Source: Neurospora crassa OR74A (taxonomy: Eukaryota; Ascomycota; Sordariomycetes; Sordariales; Sordariaceae). From it: a DNA stretch of 64,000 nucleotides. Of the stretch, positions 10,848 through 20,681 are shown piece after piece. The notes beneath the pieces were generated by a model, which made no database searches, was not told where the DNA came from, and worked only from the letters and a program-made list of their open reading frames with translations. The stretch is taken from NCBI RefSeq assembly GCF_000182925.2, contig NC_026501.1, positions 6,985,917 through 7,049,916 of the forward strand, given 5' to 3'. Numbering within the stretch: position 1 is the stretch's first letter; each line of letters begins with the position of its first letter. A program made the position numbers and the translations under genes.

Positions 10848-11870
10848 TCACTGGGTCTCCTTTTCCTTCGCTTTTGAGAGTAACTCCTTGCAGGAATCCA
10901 TCGCCTTCTGAGCATACTTGTTCAAGTCCTGGCCAAATTTCTCCTCAAACTTCCCGTCAAACACTTCCACGCTGAACCATCCCTTGAAGCCCGTGTCCAG
11001 CACTGCTTTGGCAAACTGCTCAATGGGGAGGTAACCACCGTCGTAGGGAAGCGGACGATAGTCGTGACTCCAACGTCCTCTCGGCCGCAGCCCCGACTCC
11101 GGATCGGGCTTGTCATCCAACGGTGGCTGGACCTTGTACGCATCGCTGATCTGGAAGAAGAAGATCTTGTCGGCCGGCACTGTTTCCGCCAACTCCTTCA
11201 AGCTGGCTCTATATCTAACAGACAGCTCCATCTCGGTGATAGCCGGCGTCTCGATCCTGCCAGACTCAGTTGTAGGATCTCCCCACTCCCCTCCAGCGGA
11301 CTGGAACGTATCAAGGCACAGTCCGACGTTGGGCCTGTCGACCTTTTGCACGATGTTCCAAACATCCGACCATTTGGGGGCGTGCGTGGACCAGCACCAG
11401 TTCTCGTACGCCAGCTTGAACCCCTTCTCGACCAGCATGTCCGCCAACTCTCGAAGATCGGCTGCCACCCGCTCGGGATCGGTGGCGATGCCCTCAGAAT
11501 CGGACGAGCCAACCTGGAGCATGTCCGTCCCCACTGCTTCCATAATTCTTATCCATCCTCTTGCACGCGCAAAGGCGTCCTCACGCTTCTTGCTGCCCTC
11601 GGGCCATCCTTCGAAGTTGGAGAAGGGCTGTAGGACGAAGATGTTGAGGTTGTGGCGCTCGACGAGGGTTCGAACTGCTTGCCCGGCTTCGCAGAGGGTG
11701 TCGTAGTCGTCTTCGGCAATGTCGCGCCCGAAGTGCAGGTTGGCGTATGACTGGAGATCGGGGAAGGAGAGCTCGATGCCGTCGAAGCCGGCGTGACGGA
11801 TGGCTTCGATCTTTTGGTGGAGCGTGTGTTTGGGAAGGCCGATGGAGCAGGAGGCGAGAGCGAACGGCAT
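10848..11870 (-). CDS. 3-dehydroshikimate dehydratase-like TIM-barrel enzyme
   Basis: A single exon of 340 residues starting MPFALAS. It belongs to the sugar-phosphate isomerase/epimerase (AP endonuclease 2) TIM-barrel superfamily. It resembles fungal 3-dehydroshikimate dehydratase (QA-4 type), which converts 3-dehydroshikimate to protocatechuate. Matching signatures are FDGIELSF near residue 30, LQPFSNFEGW near 80, YENWCWST near 155, NVGLCLDTFQSAGG near 183, FFQISDAYKV near 235 and WFSVEVFDG near 308. The Glu, Asp and Glu in the YEN, CLDTF and SVEVF motifs are the expected metal ligands (family knowledge). A role in quinate, shikimate or aromatic catabolism is inferred; other epimerase activities in this superfamily remain possible. 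It faces a 6-phosphogluconate dehydrogenase paralogue across the transposon. Confidence 0.8.
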   Translation of the reverse strand: MPFALASCSIGLPKHTLHQKIEAIRHAGFDGIELSFPDLQSYANLHFGRDIAEDDYDTLCEAGQAVRTLVERHNLNIFVLQPFSNFEGWPEGSKKREDAFARARGWIRIMEAVGTDMLQVGSSDSEGIATDPERVAADLRELADMLVEKGFKLAYENWCWSTHAPKWSDVWNIVQKVDRPNVGLCLDTFQSAGGEWGDPTTESGRIETPAITEMELSVRYRASLKELAETVPADKIFFFQISDAYKVQPPLDDKPDPESGLRPRGRWSHDYRPLPYDGGYLPIEQFAKAVLDTGFKGWFSVEVFDGKFEEKFGQDLNKYAQKAMDSCKELLSKAKEKETQ

Positions 11871-12352
11871 TGTGCTTGCTGTATGGACACTTTGGGATCG
11901 AAAATGACGCAGAGATTGATGATCAAAGTATGGTAGGAATTTATGTGATTTATTGTTGGGGTTGGTTTCTGAGGTGTTGTTTGTGTTGTTTTGACGGCTC
12001 GGTGGGCACCTTGCTGGCTGTCGATGATGTCAACGATTGTCACCCCCAGGCGGTTCGTCCCACATTATATCAGGTTGTTAATGCCCCACAACACCGACAA
12101 CAACCGCTTCTCCCGACAGAGACGCAACTACAAAATGGAGGGTTCTCACTTGAAACGAAGAGCGTTTACATTTATGACATTAAAAGATTTGACAAGAGCT
12201 ATATAGCCTTTCATCCAACAACTTTACCGATACGATTCCAGGTTTTGTTCAAGGCATTTGCGACAGCACCAATCATCCCTGAAGAACACTGCAGTACAGA
12301 AGACTCCACGCGAGACCCTAACCCCGGCAACATTGGCCCAAAATGGACGTTG
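11871..12352. promoter_or_regulatory. 5' flank of the dehydratase-like gene
   Basis: About 480 bp of normal-composition DNA between the dehydratase-like ATG and the left end of the transposon. It probably holds that gene's promoter and perhaps part of the ancestral bidirectional promoter shared with the dehydrogenase now 4.4 kb away. Long open frames across it (for example 11747-12487) are shadows. No specific operator is recognised. Confidence 0.4.
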
Positions 12353-12425
12353 TTCCCACACTCAATCGCCTGTGCAGTCTTGGCAAGAGGTGTGTGTGCG
12401 TGCACACACACACACACACACCGCA
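12353..12425 (+). repeat. Left terminal inverted repeat
   Basis: Begins TTCCCACACTCAATCGCCTG, continues through TCTTGGCAAGAGG and ends in an alternating (GT)n-GCGTGC-(AC)n tract followed by CGCA. It pairs with the inverted copy at 16649-16717 almost perfectly over the outer 47 bp. It has not suffered the C-to-T changes seen in the interior. Confidence 0.85.
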
Positions 12426-15249
12426 CTTCTATATTACACAACTTCGTCAAAATTCATTATTTTACAATAATTTCTATATTAATTTAAAGCTATTTCAACG
12501 TGCAAAGTAATTACAACACCAATAATCAATCAAATCCATCGCAACAATACCTCCCAAAACAATCCTCAATTCAAAACCCGCCGGTATAAAGCAATTTTAT
12601 ACTTGAAATAGCGTACTAATAATCCACTTCAACGAAGATTAAGACTAGGAAGATCCTAGCCTAATAATTCTATAATGCACCTCCTCCTACCCTAAAAAGA
12701 AGAGCTGTAAAGCCGAATAGTTTATTAAAATTATCCCTAAAATTACTCTACCCAAAAAGAAGGCTACTCCTATTAAAACTACCGTTAAGAAGACCGCTAT
12801 TAAAAAGACTACCGTTAAAAAGGGGAAGGCTATTGTACTAAAGTTAGAGCTAGAACTAATTCCAATCCTAGTCCTAAAACCGCCGTTATTCCCCCCTAAG
12901 CCCGTAATACCTATTAAAATTTCTAATAATAAAAAAGACTCTAGTAATAATAATAAAATCGAATAACAACTCCCTATCCGCCTTACCCCTAAGAAGTAGA
13001 CTCTTAATACCTCGTTTTATCTATCGGGTAATAATAATAATGAAGTAGCCTCCCTAACTAAACTAACTACTTCAATACTACTAGCCCAACCCTGCGCTGC
13101 CCGCAAGCTAATCGCTATAGTACCGCTACCGCCGCGTTCTAAATACCCCAACTTAATACAAGTCTAATTTAATATAATTAATTTATATATTACTACTAAC
13201 TATACTAAACTACCTACTATTAAAGAATATAATTTATTTAAAGAGGTTGAAGTTGAGTAAAACGATAGTAAATTCTATAAATAGCAATTTAGGACGATAC
13301 TACTTAGCAAAATCTTATATATATAATAAAGTTATATAAAAAATATTATTAATAATAATATAACCGTAGGGACAAAGCAATTAATCTCTTTATATAATAT
13401 TATATATATCGCCGCTACTTATAATAACCGCCGCGCCCGGGTTATTATATATAATAAAACTATTCCTAGGAAGGACTTTTATAATAAGTATAATAATATT
13501 AAGTATAAGACCGTTATAAAGTCGTACCTCCACTACACTAGCTAGTACTACTATTTTACTATATTATTTAAATTTCAATTAACTAACCCGCCTACTAATA
13601 AAATCCCCGCTACCCCATCCTCCTATAACAATATACCCTCTACTCCTACCCCCTCTCGTAATTTAATCAATCCTTTCATTACCCTAACTCTATAAACGGT
13701 CAATATACTATTATTACGAGGGTTACAAACTCTAATTAATACTAAGAAGTTTAAATGCGTTACAATAAATATTATATTAGTAAAAGTTAAAAAGAATCTA
13801 GAGGAGGACCGGTAGTAAAAGGAACGTATAAGGGTAAAGCTATACAATACTGTATATTAAAAGCTAGCATAGGTATAAGCGTATAATTTTAATTATAAAT
13901 ATAAAAATTATAATAAAGCTATTAAATACTAAATATACTATATTATAAATAGGAATATAACTTATTATAACTTCAATGTTAAAAATATAAGCAAGTAGGC
14001 ACGCGCTATATCGCTAGGGAAGGCTATAGTAATTAACCTACTATTTGAATTAATACGAAATATATTAAGTAATAAGGCAATAACCGCCTCTAGTACTAAC
14101 AATAGTAGTAATAAATATAAGGGAGGAAATAATAATCTACTAATTAATATTAATATTATTAATAATATTAATAATAATAATAGTAATACCAACACAAAAA
14201 CTATAAACAATTTATTACAAACTATACTAAGGAAGGACGATTTTAAAAGTCTATACTAACTATACCCTCCTCCCCTATACTTACTATACCTACTACTATA
14301 CTAACACTTCCCTCCCTACTTTCAATATCCCTAAATCCAACTACCTTATACTACCGGCGGTTCTATTACTAATTCAATAATCGCTAGTAACTATAATTAT
14401 AATATAGCGGGCGCTTTCCCCCTACCGGGTAAAGCAATAACTATCGATTTGTATATACTATTAGAATATTTTACTACCGTATTCTATAAGTACCCGACCG
14501 ACTGCGAAACTCTCACTACTAAGCGTACTAATACTAACCCTCCTCCTATCTCTATAGCGACTATAATATCTATTTAGCTACCAGTACTACTATTAATTGT
14601 ACTACTATTGGTAATAGGCGAAGAGGACGAAAGCGAAGAGACTAGAAACTCCCTAATAAAAGCCGGAGAATTATCTATACTACATCCGCCCATACCCTTA
14701 ATTCTCAATCTTCGTTTATTACCGCCACCCCCTACCCCGCCTAATCGGCCGGCTAAAGAGATTATTATTAAATTCTTTAAGGCATTCTACAAATGTTACT
14801 ATATTAAATTATTAATTAAAGTAATACTAGTATATAGAATTCTAATTACTTTAAGGAATAAGCTCTAGAATAAAAAGGCGCTGCCCAATATACTTATACT
14901 TAAAAAGTAACCGGTAGAGTAGTTTATAAGGTTAGGGTTCAATTATAACTTCTATATAATATTTAGGGATAGTATTAAAAATTTCCTTAAAACTAAATAT
15001 ATAGCATTAATAATATAGTTAAACTATAGTAAATATACCCTTTAACCCCTATTACTATAATTTAATTAATTAATATATACTTCAAACCTACAATTTAATA
15101 CTATACTTAAATATAGCGTTACTAGAACTCTTACTTCTATAGTAGGTACTACTACTAACGGTCCTAGCGAATAATAATAATATTATAAGTCGATTTATAG
15201 CGAAAGAGGGGGGTTTCTAGTATTTTAGTATTATTATATAAATAAATAC

Positions 15250-15330
15250 AATTTCTAATACTTCTAATACTTCTAATATTTCTAGTATTTTTAATATTTT
15301 TAGTATTTTTAGTATATAATTCAATTTAAT
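15250..15330. repeat. 9-bp tandem repeat inside the transposon
   Basis: About seven degenerate copies of a unit like TTCTAATAC/TTTTAGTAT. They lie at the junction where the rightward traces of the left half meet the leftward transposase of the right half, so they probably mark the spacer between convergent genes. Confidence 0.5.
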
Positions 15331-15479
15331 ATATATAAATCCATCTCTCCCTTCCATACTCTCTACTGCCGCCCAAATATAATACCTATTTTTCTATATT
15401 CGACTAATTTATTAATATACAACTCGCCATACTCTTTATTAATATTATTAAATCGATCTATTACTAGCTTTATATTTTT

Positions 15480-16240
15480 AAAATAGCTACGGATCTATTA
15501 TACTCTATACCCTACATCCTACGCTAATTGCTTAAGAAACGCAATAAAATTATTATTTAATATTTTATTACCGCCCTTATTACAATATACCCTTTTAAAT
15601 TACTGTTTAAAGTTACTAAAATATACTTTAATAAAATTAAACTTAAAAGAATACAATAGTAAATACTATAATAGAACCCCCTTCTAATTATATACGTACT
15701 AGAGTTTAGTATAAGGGTACTAATTAATATTATCTATTACTAAAATACTATTGCAACCGGGAAATAAATTTATTTTAGGGAGTAAGTATTTTACTATCTA
15801 ATTCCAAACCCTAACTAAATTTATTATACTTTTAAATACTAATATATTGAATAACCTATTTACTATAATAATTAAGAGGAAGTAATACTGCGTACTGTAT
15901 ACGAATTTATTTAATACTATTGTAATAGCACTACGGAGTACCCAATTAATACAACGAACGCTATCCCTTTAGTTTATACCAAACTTGTTATAGAATACGA
16001 ATATCTCTATAATAAATAAAGAGATCTTTAATATCTACTTAACTACTAATATAGAGGATTATTATAATACTTTTATATAAAGTCGCTTCTTCTTCTACTT
16101 CTCCTATCGAAGGTACCGTTATACAATTTTAATTGAAATGTATACGTTATACTCGTTAGCCAAAAAAATACAAATCTCGTCGAAGTATAAATTGGGTTTT
16201 AATATAAGGAAGTTTATAATTTCCTTTATAATATTAATTA
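15480..16240 (-). pseudogene. DDE_3 (IS630/Tc1-mariner) transposase remnant
   Basis: The minus strand shows, in order, the outline of a DDE_3 transposase. First is a region after the helix-turn-helix (ANEYNVYISIKIV near 16160). Next is a segment resembling the DE(S/F)G...RRTGW stretch near 15960. Then comes PGCNSILVIDN near 15750, matching the second catalytic Asp block (VLVMDN). Last is a RIP-altered block corresponding to YSPDLNPIE...LK near 15640, where the catalytic Glu position now reads Lys. It ends near a DVGYRV motif at about 15510. Many in-frame stops are present, as expected after RIP. The assignment rests on pattern memory of the family, not on a search. Confidence 0.6.
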
Positions 16241-16648
16241 TAATTAATAAAATATAGGGAGTAATATAATATACGCTATACCTTAAACGCCTATATAGGA
16301 AACTTTTTAATATTCTAGGAAGTTTACAATAGTAAAAATACCTTACTAATATCTAATAGAATATACTTATATTTTTATACACTCCTTATACTTATACTAA
16401 TAATTTTAATAATGTTATTAAGATACTCGTTATTTACTAGTATTATCGTTATCAATACCTTCTGGCGGGTATTAGGGTAGTATACTATATTAATAATAGT
16501 TTAAAAGACAATGTAAATATTAAAATAGACAACTATACGACGTAGAGCATCAAAATATCGACTTTTTGTATTAGTTTTGGCCAGATTTCAATATTAAACG
16601 ATTGAGTTGAGTCGTGTAAAGCGATGTCAAATGGCCAGATTTGTCAAA

Positions 16649-16717
16649 TGCGGTGTGTGTGTGTGTGCGCGCACACACACCTCTTGCCAAGACTGCACAG
16701 GCGATTGAGTGTGGGAA
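16649..16717 (-). repeat. Right terminal inverted repeat
   Basis: Inverted copy of 12353-12425. The visible differences are GCGCGC in place of GCGTGC at the centre of the GT/AC tract and a shorter AC run. The centre is a perfect palindrome of alternating purine and pyrimidine, able to form a hairpin or Z-DNA. The outer end lies only 70 bp before the first recognisable codons of the dehydrogenase gene. Confidence 0.85.
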
Positions 16718-16791
16718 TGAAAAAGTACGGATGCTCCCGAGACACTCGACAGATGCGGCTTAGCTGATCATCATGGCGTTTTCAGATTGGA

Positions 16792-18288
16792 ATGATTGGA
16801 ACCGGCAGCATGGGCGGCATGATGTCTCTTCTGTTCGCCGAGTACGGCATCCACACGCACTACTACGACCCTTCCAAAAAGAACATCGAAGCCCTCCAAT
16901 CGCACGCCAAAGAAAGCAAGCACGAAGACAAGATCACCTACCACGACGATCACAAGTCTTTGTGCGAGGCTCTAGAGGACGGTGATAAACCCAAGGTTTT
17001 CATGTTCAGCATCCCCCATGGCGGCCCCGCCGACGACAGCATCGATGCCCTCGAACCCTACCTCAAGCCAGGCGACATCATCATGGACGCCTCCAACGAG
17101 CACTGGAAGGCGACCGAGAGACGACAGGCCCGCCTTGAGCCAAAGGGAATCCATTACATTGGAATGGGCGTCTCTGGGGGCTACCAGTCTGCTCGCCATG
17201 GTCCTTCCATCTCCCCGGGTGGCAGCAAGGAGGCCCTCGACAAAGTTTTCCCCTTCCTCCAGAAAATCGCGGCCAAAGACAACAGGGGACGGCCATGCGT
17301 GGCCAAGCTTGGACCGGGCGGATGCGGGCACTACGTCAAGATGATCCACAACGGCATTGAGCACGGAATGATGACTGCCCTCTGTGAAGCCTGGGCCATC
17401 ATGAACATCGGCTTGGGCATGGACTACGAAGAGATCGGCACCATCTTTGAGAAGTGGAACGGTGACAAGCAAAGGCCATTGAGGGACAACTTCTTGATTG
17501 ACATTGGTGCCGATATCTGTCGGACCAAGGATGAGAAGGGCAACTATGTGCTGGCCAACGTGCGTGACAAGGTCGTTCAGGATGTAGACAACTCCGAGGG
17601 TACGGGAACGTGGTCGGTCCAGGAGGGTACCAGACTCCATGTGCCAGATCCTACCATTGCCGTCTCGCATCTTTTCAGGGTAGCTTCGGCAGATGCAGCG
17701 AGGAGAGAGACAGTCAACAAGGCGCTGGACGGAAAGGGGGTGAAGCCCGCTCAAATCGAGGGTGTCGATAAGGCCAAGTTCCTGGAAGACTTGTACAACG
17801 CTGTCTACGCCTCCTTCCTCATGTGCTTCATCCAGGGCCTGCACGTCCTATCCAAGGCAAACGAGGAAAACGACTGGAAGCTCGACTTTGCTGATGTACT
17901 GCAGCTCTGGCGCAATGGATGCATCATTCAAAGCGACGGAGTTGCCGATTTGCTCGAGACTGTGTATCGCTCGAGGGAGCATGACAACGATGATCTCCTA
18001 GGACACCAAACGATTGCTGGCGAGCTGGCAAAGACGTACCCGTCGCTCAAGAGGGTTGTACTGAAGGCTATCGAGTTTGATCTACATGCTGGAGCGCTGG
18101 GTACCAGTCTCGAATACTACAAGTACTCAGGTTCGACTGAGCTACCCACCCAATTCCAAGAGGCCGAGTTGGACTACTTCGGGGCTCACATGTTTGACCT
18201 AAAAACTGCTGAGCCGGGTAAGCCGGTGACGGGTAAACACCACTTTGAGTGGAAGCCCGCGAGAGGTATTCTGGAGACGAACGACTAG
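16792..18288 (+). CDS. Divergent 6-phosphogluconate dehydrogenase paralogue
   Basis: An NADP-dependent 6-phosphogluconate dehydrogenase-type oxidoreductase, 498 residues from the ATG at 16792. The Rossmann motif GTGSMG is at residues 3-8. GVSGGYQSARHGPS near 128 replaces the usual VSGGEEGARxGPS, and GHYVKMIHNGIEHG near 180 holds the catalytic Lys and Asn. The C-terminal helical domain includes LWRNGCIIQS and ends YFGAHMF...WKPARG. Loop differences from the housekeeping enzyme suggest a paralogue with an altered substrate (inference). Codons for Ile-Gly precede the ATG, directly after a TTTTCAG acceptor at 16787. A plausible exon 1 ending GNEK (donor GTACGG at 16725) would restore the usual KIGMIGTGSMG, but that frame runs back into the transposon repeat without an ATG. 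The start is therefore uncertain and exon 1 may be lost. Confidence 0.8.
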   Translation: MIGTGSMGGMMSLLFAEYGIHTHYYDPSKKNIEALQSHAKESKHEDKITYHDDHKSLCEALEDGDKPKVFMFSIPHGGPADDSIDALEPYLKPGDIIMDASNEHWKATERRQARLEPKGIHYIGMGVSGGYQSARHGPSISPGGSKEALDKVFPFLQKIAAKDNRGRPCVAKLGPGGCGHYVKMIHNGIEHGMMTALCEAWAIMNIGLGMDYEEIGTIFEKWNGDKQRPLRDNFLIDIGADICRTKDEKGNYVLANVRDKVVQDVDNSEGTGTWSVQEGTRLHVPDPTIAVSHLFRVASADAARRETVNKALDGKGVKPAQIEGVDKAKFLEDLYNAVYASFLMCFIQGLHVLSKANEENDWKLDFADVLQLWRNGCIIQSDGVADLLETVYRSREHDNDDLLGHQTIAGELAKTYPSLKRVVLKAIEFDLHAGALGTSLEYYKYSGSTELPTQFQEAELDYFGAHMFDLKTAEPGKPVTGKHHFEWKPARGILETND

Positions 18289-19395
18289 AGATTTTCTGCA
18301 TTCCTGACTAAAAATTATGCTAGTACCTAAACAATGACCTTCAATAAAAGGGAACTAATATCAACGGATTGGACTATTCTCCCTCCACCCCTTTACGCAT
18401 TCTTGCCCACGCATAAGCGGCTCATCCGTCGCAATTCCCAAAGAATGCTTCCTCAGTATGGACAGGGCCATCGCTTGACAAGATTTAGATTGCAAACCAC
18501 CATGTACCGACCATCGCCCAGGTTGTGGATGCAGCACAGTGAAAGGCCGTTTGACGGCAAGCATGGACACCTATTGGTCGCCTTCATGAAACATTGTGCC
18601 GCCGGGGAGGGATGTTGATGAAACATGTGGAGTTTTCGACCTAACTGCGGTCCCGTAGTTCCGATCACCGCCCAGGCCCTAGTGTAGATAGTGTAGAGGT
18701 AGACGAGGAGGGCCACGTTCCGAAACCTATGATAGATGCCAAGAAGGTGACACTGATCACCAAAACAATTCGGCGCTAAACTCAAGCACGCTCTAAGCTC
18801 TTCGAGCTTGTTATCGGGTTGTGGAGTGCATGGAAGCTGTTCGCATGGCCCTTAATTACCCCCCTGAATGCCCATTGGTCCGCATAACCACGACTTAGAA
18901 CCGCTTTGGGAATGGCGGAGCTCGATGTCCGTAACGGGAATCGGAACCACTTCCACTGAACATGACTGGATTTGACAAGAACACCAAGTCTTTGCTCGCC
19001 GAGGTCCAAGTACGGCTTGCAGACACCGTGACTCCGGTTACCGGGCCGCGGTTTGTCGCGCCATGCAACGTTGGCGCCAAATTCTGGAATGGTGTCGCCG
19101 TCGAGGTGGGGGCTTCCCATCCTCCAATATCACAGATTATCAGGTTTGGGATCGATGTGTTCGGGTTAGGATAGTAGGTAGATGGTGTGTTCAAGGACGG
19201 ATCATGGTCTTTGGGTCAAGTGGTATATATCTACCCGGGACGCACTCTGCCAGCTCTTGTTCCCTTTACCTCACCATCCCTCAAGCCTTCAGCCCCAAGA
19301 CACCAGACTTCGGATCTTCCTGCTAGCACGGTCAAATCACAGCTTCAACAAACCCTTCTCTCTACCCGACATCCACTTTACACCAATAGCCCATC
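18289..19395. promoter_or_regulatory. Intergenic; promoter of the LPMO gene
   Basis: No supported gene. The right part should be the LPMO promoter. A TATA-like TATATAT lies at about 19224, roughly 170 bp before the ATG. A GTGGGG match to the CRE-1/CreA carbon repressor consensus (SYGGRG) lies at 19106-19111. One such match is expected often by chance, so carbon-catabolite control is only suggested. Confidence 0.4.
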
Positions 19396-20681
19396 ATGAA
19401 GCTTTCAGTTGCTGCCGCCCTTTCTCTCGCCGCCAGCGAGGCCTCGGCCCACTACATCTTCCAGCAAGTCGGCGCCGGGACCTCGGTCAACCCGGTTTGG
19501 AAGTACATCCGCAAGCACACCAACTACAACTCGCCCGTGACCGACTTGACTTCCAAAGACCTTGTGTGCAACGTCGGCGCCAGCGCTGAGGGCGTCGAAA
19601 CCCTCTCCGTTGCTGCCGGCTCCCAGGTCACCTTCAAGACCGACACGGCCGTCTACCACCAGGGTCCCACTTCCGTCTACCTCTCCAAGGCCGACGGGTC
19701 CCTTTCCGACTATGATGGCTCGGGCGGTTGGTTCAAGATCAAGGACTGGGGCGCTACCTTCCCCGGTGGTGAATGGACTTTGTCGGACACTTACACTTTC
19801 ACGATCCCTTCGTGTATTCCCTCGGGTGACTACCTTTTGCGTATTCAGCAGATTGGTATCCACAAGTGAGTTGAATCATTGCCATGCCGTGCCGTGCCGT
19901 GATGTGATCGAGGAACAAGAAAGGATGGACACAGATGAGCTAACGAAATTGTCCTTCAACAACAGCCCCTGGCCCGCAGGTGTTCCCCAGTTCTACCTCT
20001 CCTGCGCTCACATTTCCGTGACGGGCGGTGGTAGCGCCTCCCCCGCCACTGTCTCCATCCCTGGAGCCTTCAAGGAGACCGATCCCGGCTACACCGTCAA
20101 CGTAAGTTCTTTCTCTCCTCTTCTTCCCCCAGATCACCAGGTCGCTCCTGCCTACCTTATCCTTCTGGTGGGGTTCTTGCCTAGGAACCTTCCTCCCCCC
20201 ACTTCCCCCCTATGTCCTGCCACTATCATCCGATTCAACCCCCCTCCTCGCCTATCCGCTGTACTTCGTTACCTCCAAGTACCTCTACTAATCCCAAACT
20301 GAACAGATCTACTCCAACTTCAACAACTACACCGTCCCCGGCCCCGAGGTATTCACCTGCAGCGGTTCTGGCAGCGGTTCCGGCTCCGGCTCCGGCTCCG
20401 GCTCTACCCCCCCATCCCAGCCGACCACTTCTACTACCCTCCCGACTTCTTCGACCGTTGTCGCGACCACCCTCAAGACTTCGACTGTCGTCGCCACGAC
20501 CAAGAGCAGCAGCAGCACCACTTCGTCAGCCTCCTCCTCAGGCAGCCAGCCCACCAGCCCTTCTGGCTGCACGGTGGCCAAGTACGGACAGTGCGGTGGC
20601 ATTGGATACAGCGGGTGCACGAGCTGCGCTAGCGGGTCGACCTGCAAGGTTGGCAATGACTATTACTCGCAGTGCTTGTAA
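19396..20681 (+). CDS. Secreted AA9 lytic polysaccharide monooxygenase with CBM1
   Basis: A copper-dependent oxidative cellulose-cleaving enzyme. Three exons (19396-19865, 19966-20101, 20307-20681; donors GTGAGT and GTAAGT) give 326 residues. The signal peptide [18 protein letters not shown] is followed by mature His1 (HYIFQQ). This is the N-terminal half of the copper histidine brace, and the second brace His is in [12 protein letters not shown] near residue 95. The AA9 core runs to about residue 235. A Gly-Ser run and a Ser/Thr-rich linker follow, then a C-terminal CBM1 ([27 protein letters not shown]) with the usual cysteines and aromatic residues for binding crystalline cellulose. The regular length and intact motifs indicate a functional gene. 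Confidence 0.93.

Larger units (their letters stand above)
12353..16717. mobile_element. RIP-degraded DNA transposon with terminal inverted repeats
   Basis: A 4.36-kb block bounded by near-identical inverted repeats (12353-12425 and 16649-16717). From about 12600 to 16490 it is extremely AT-rich, with TA-rich words and strong loss of CpA and TpG while CpG, CpC and CpT remain. This is the classic RIP signature. Coding traces run rightward in the left half (to about 14870) and leftward in the right half. The right half preserves the outline of an IS630/Tc1-mariner DDE_3 transposase. The left-half product is not identified. A 2-bp TG flanks both ends, but a target-site duplication is not certain. 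Many stops interrupt every frame, so it is dead. It sits between two divergent metabolic genes. Confidence 0.8.

Noticed and set aside
12211-12450. Minus-strand frame with a Cys-Val repeat at the left transposon end
   Set aside because: The repeat is a translation of the GT/AC tract, and the rest crosses the insertion boundary.
14608-14868. 86-residue open frame within the transposon
   Set aside because: A surviving stop-free stretch of RIP-mutated sequence, not a gene.
16773-16985. Open frame starting ATG GCG TTT TCA upstream of the dehydrogenase
   Set aside because: It is out of frame with the dehydrogenase, and its first bases form the TTTTCAG splice acceptor.
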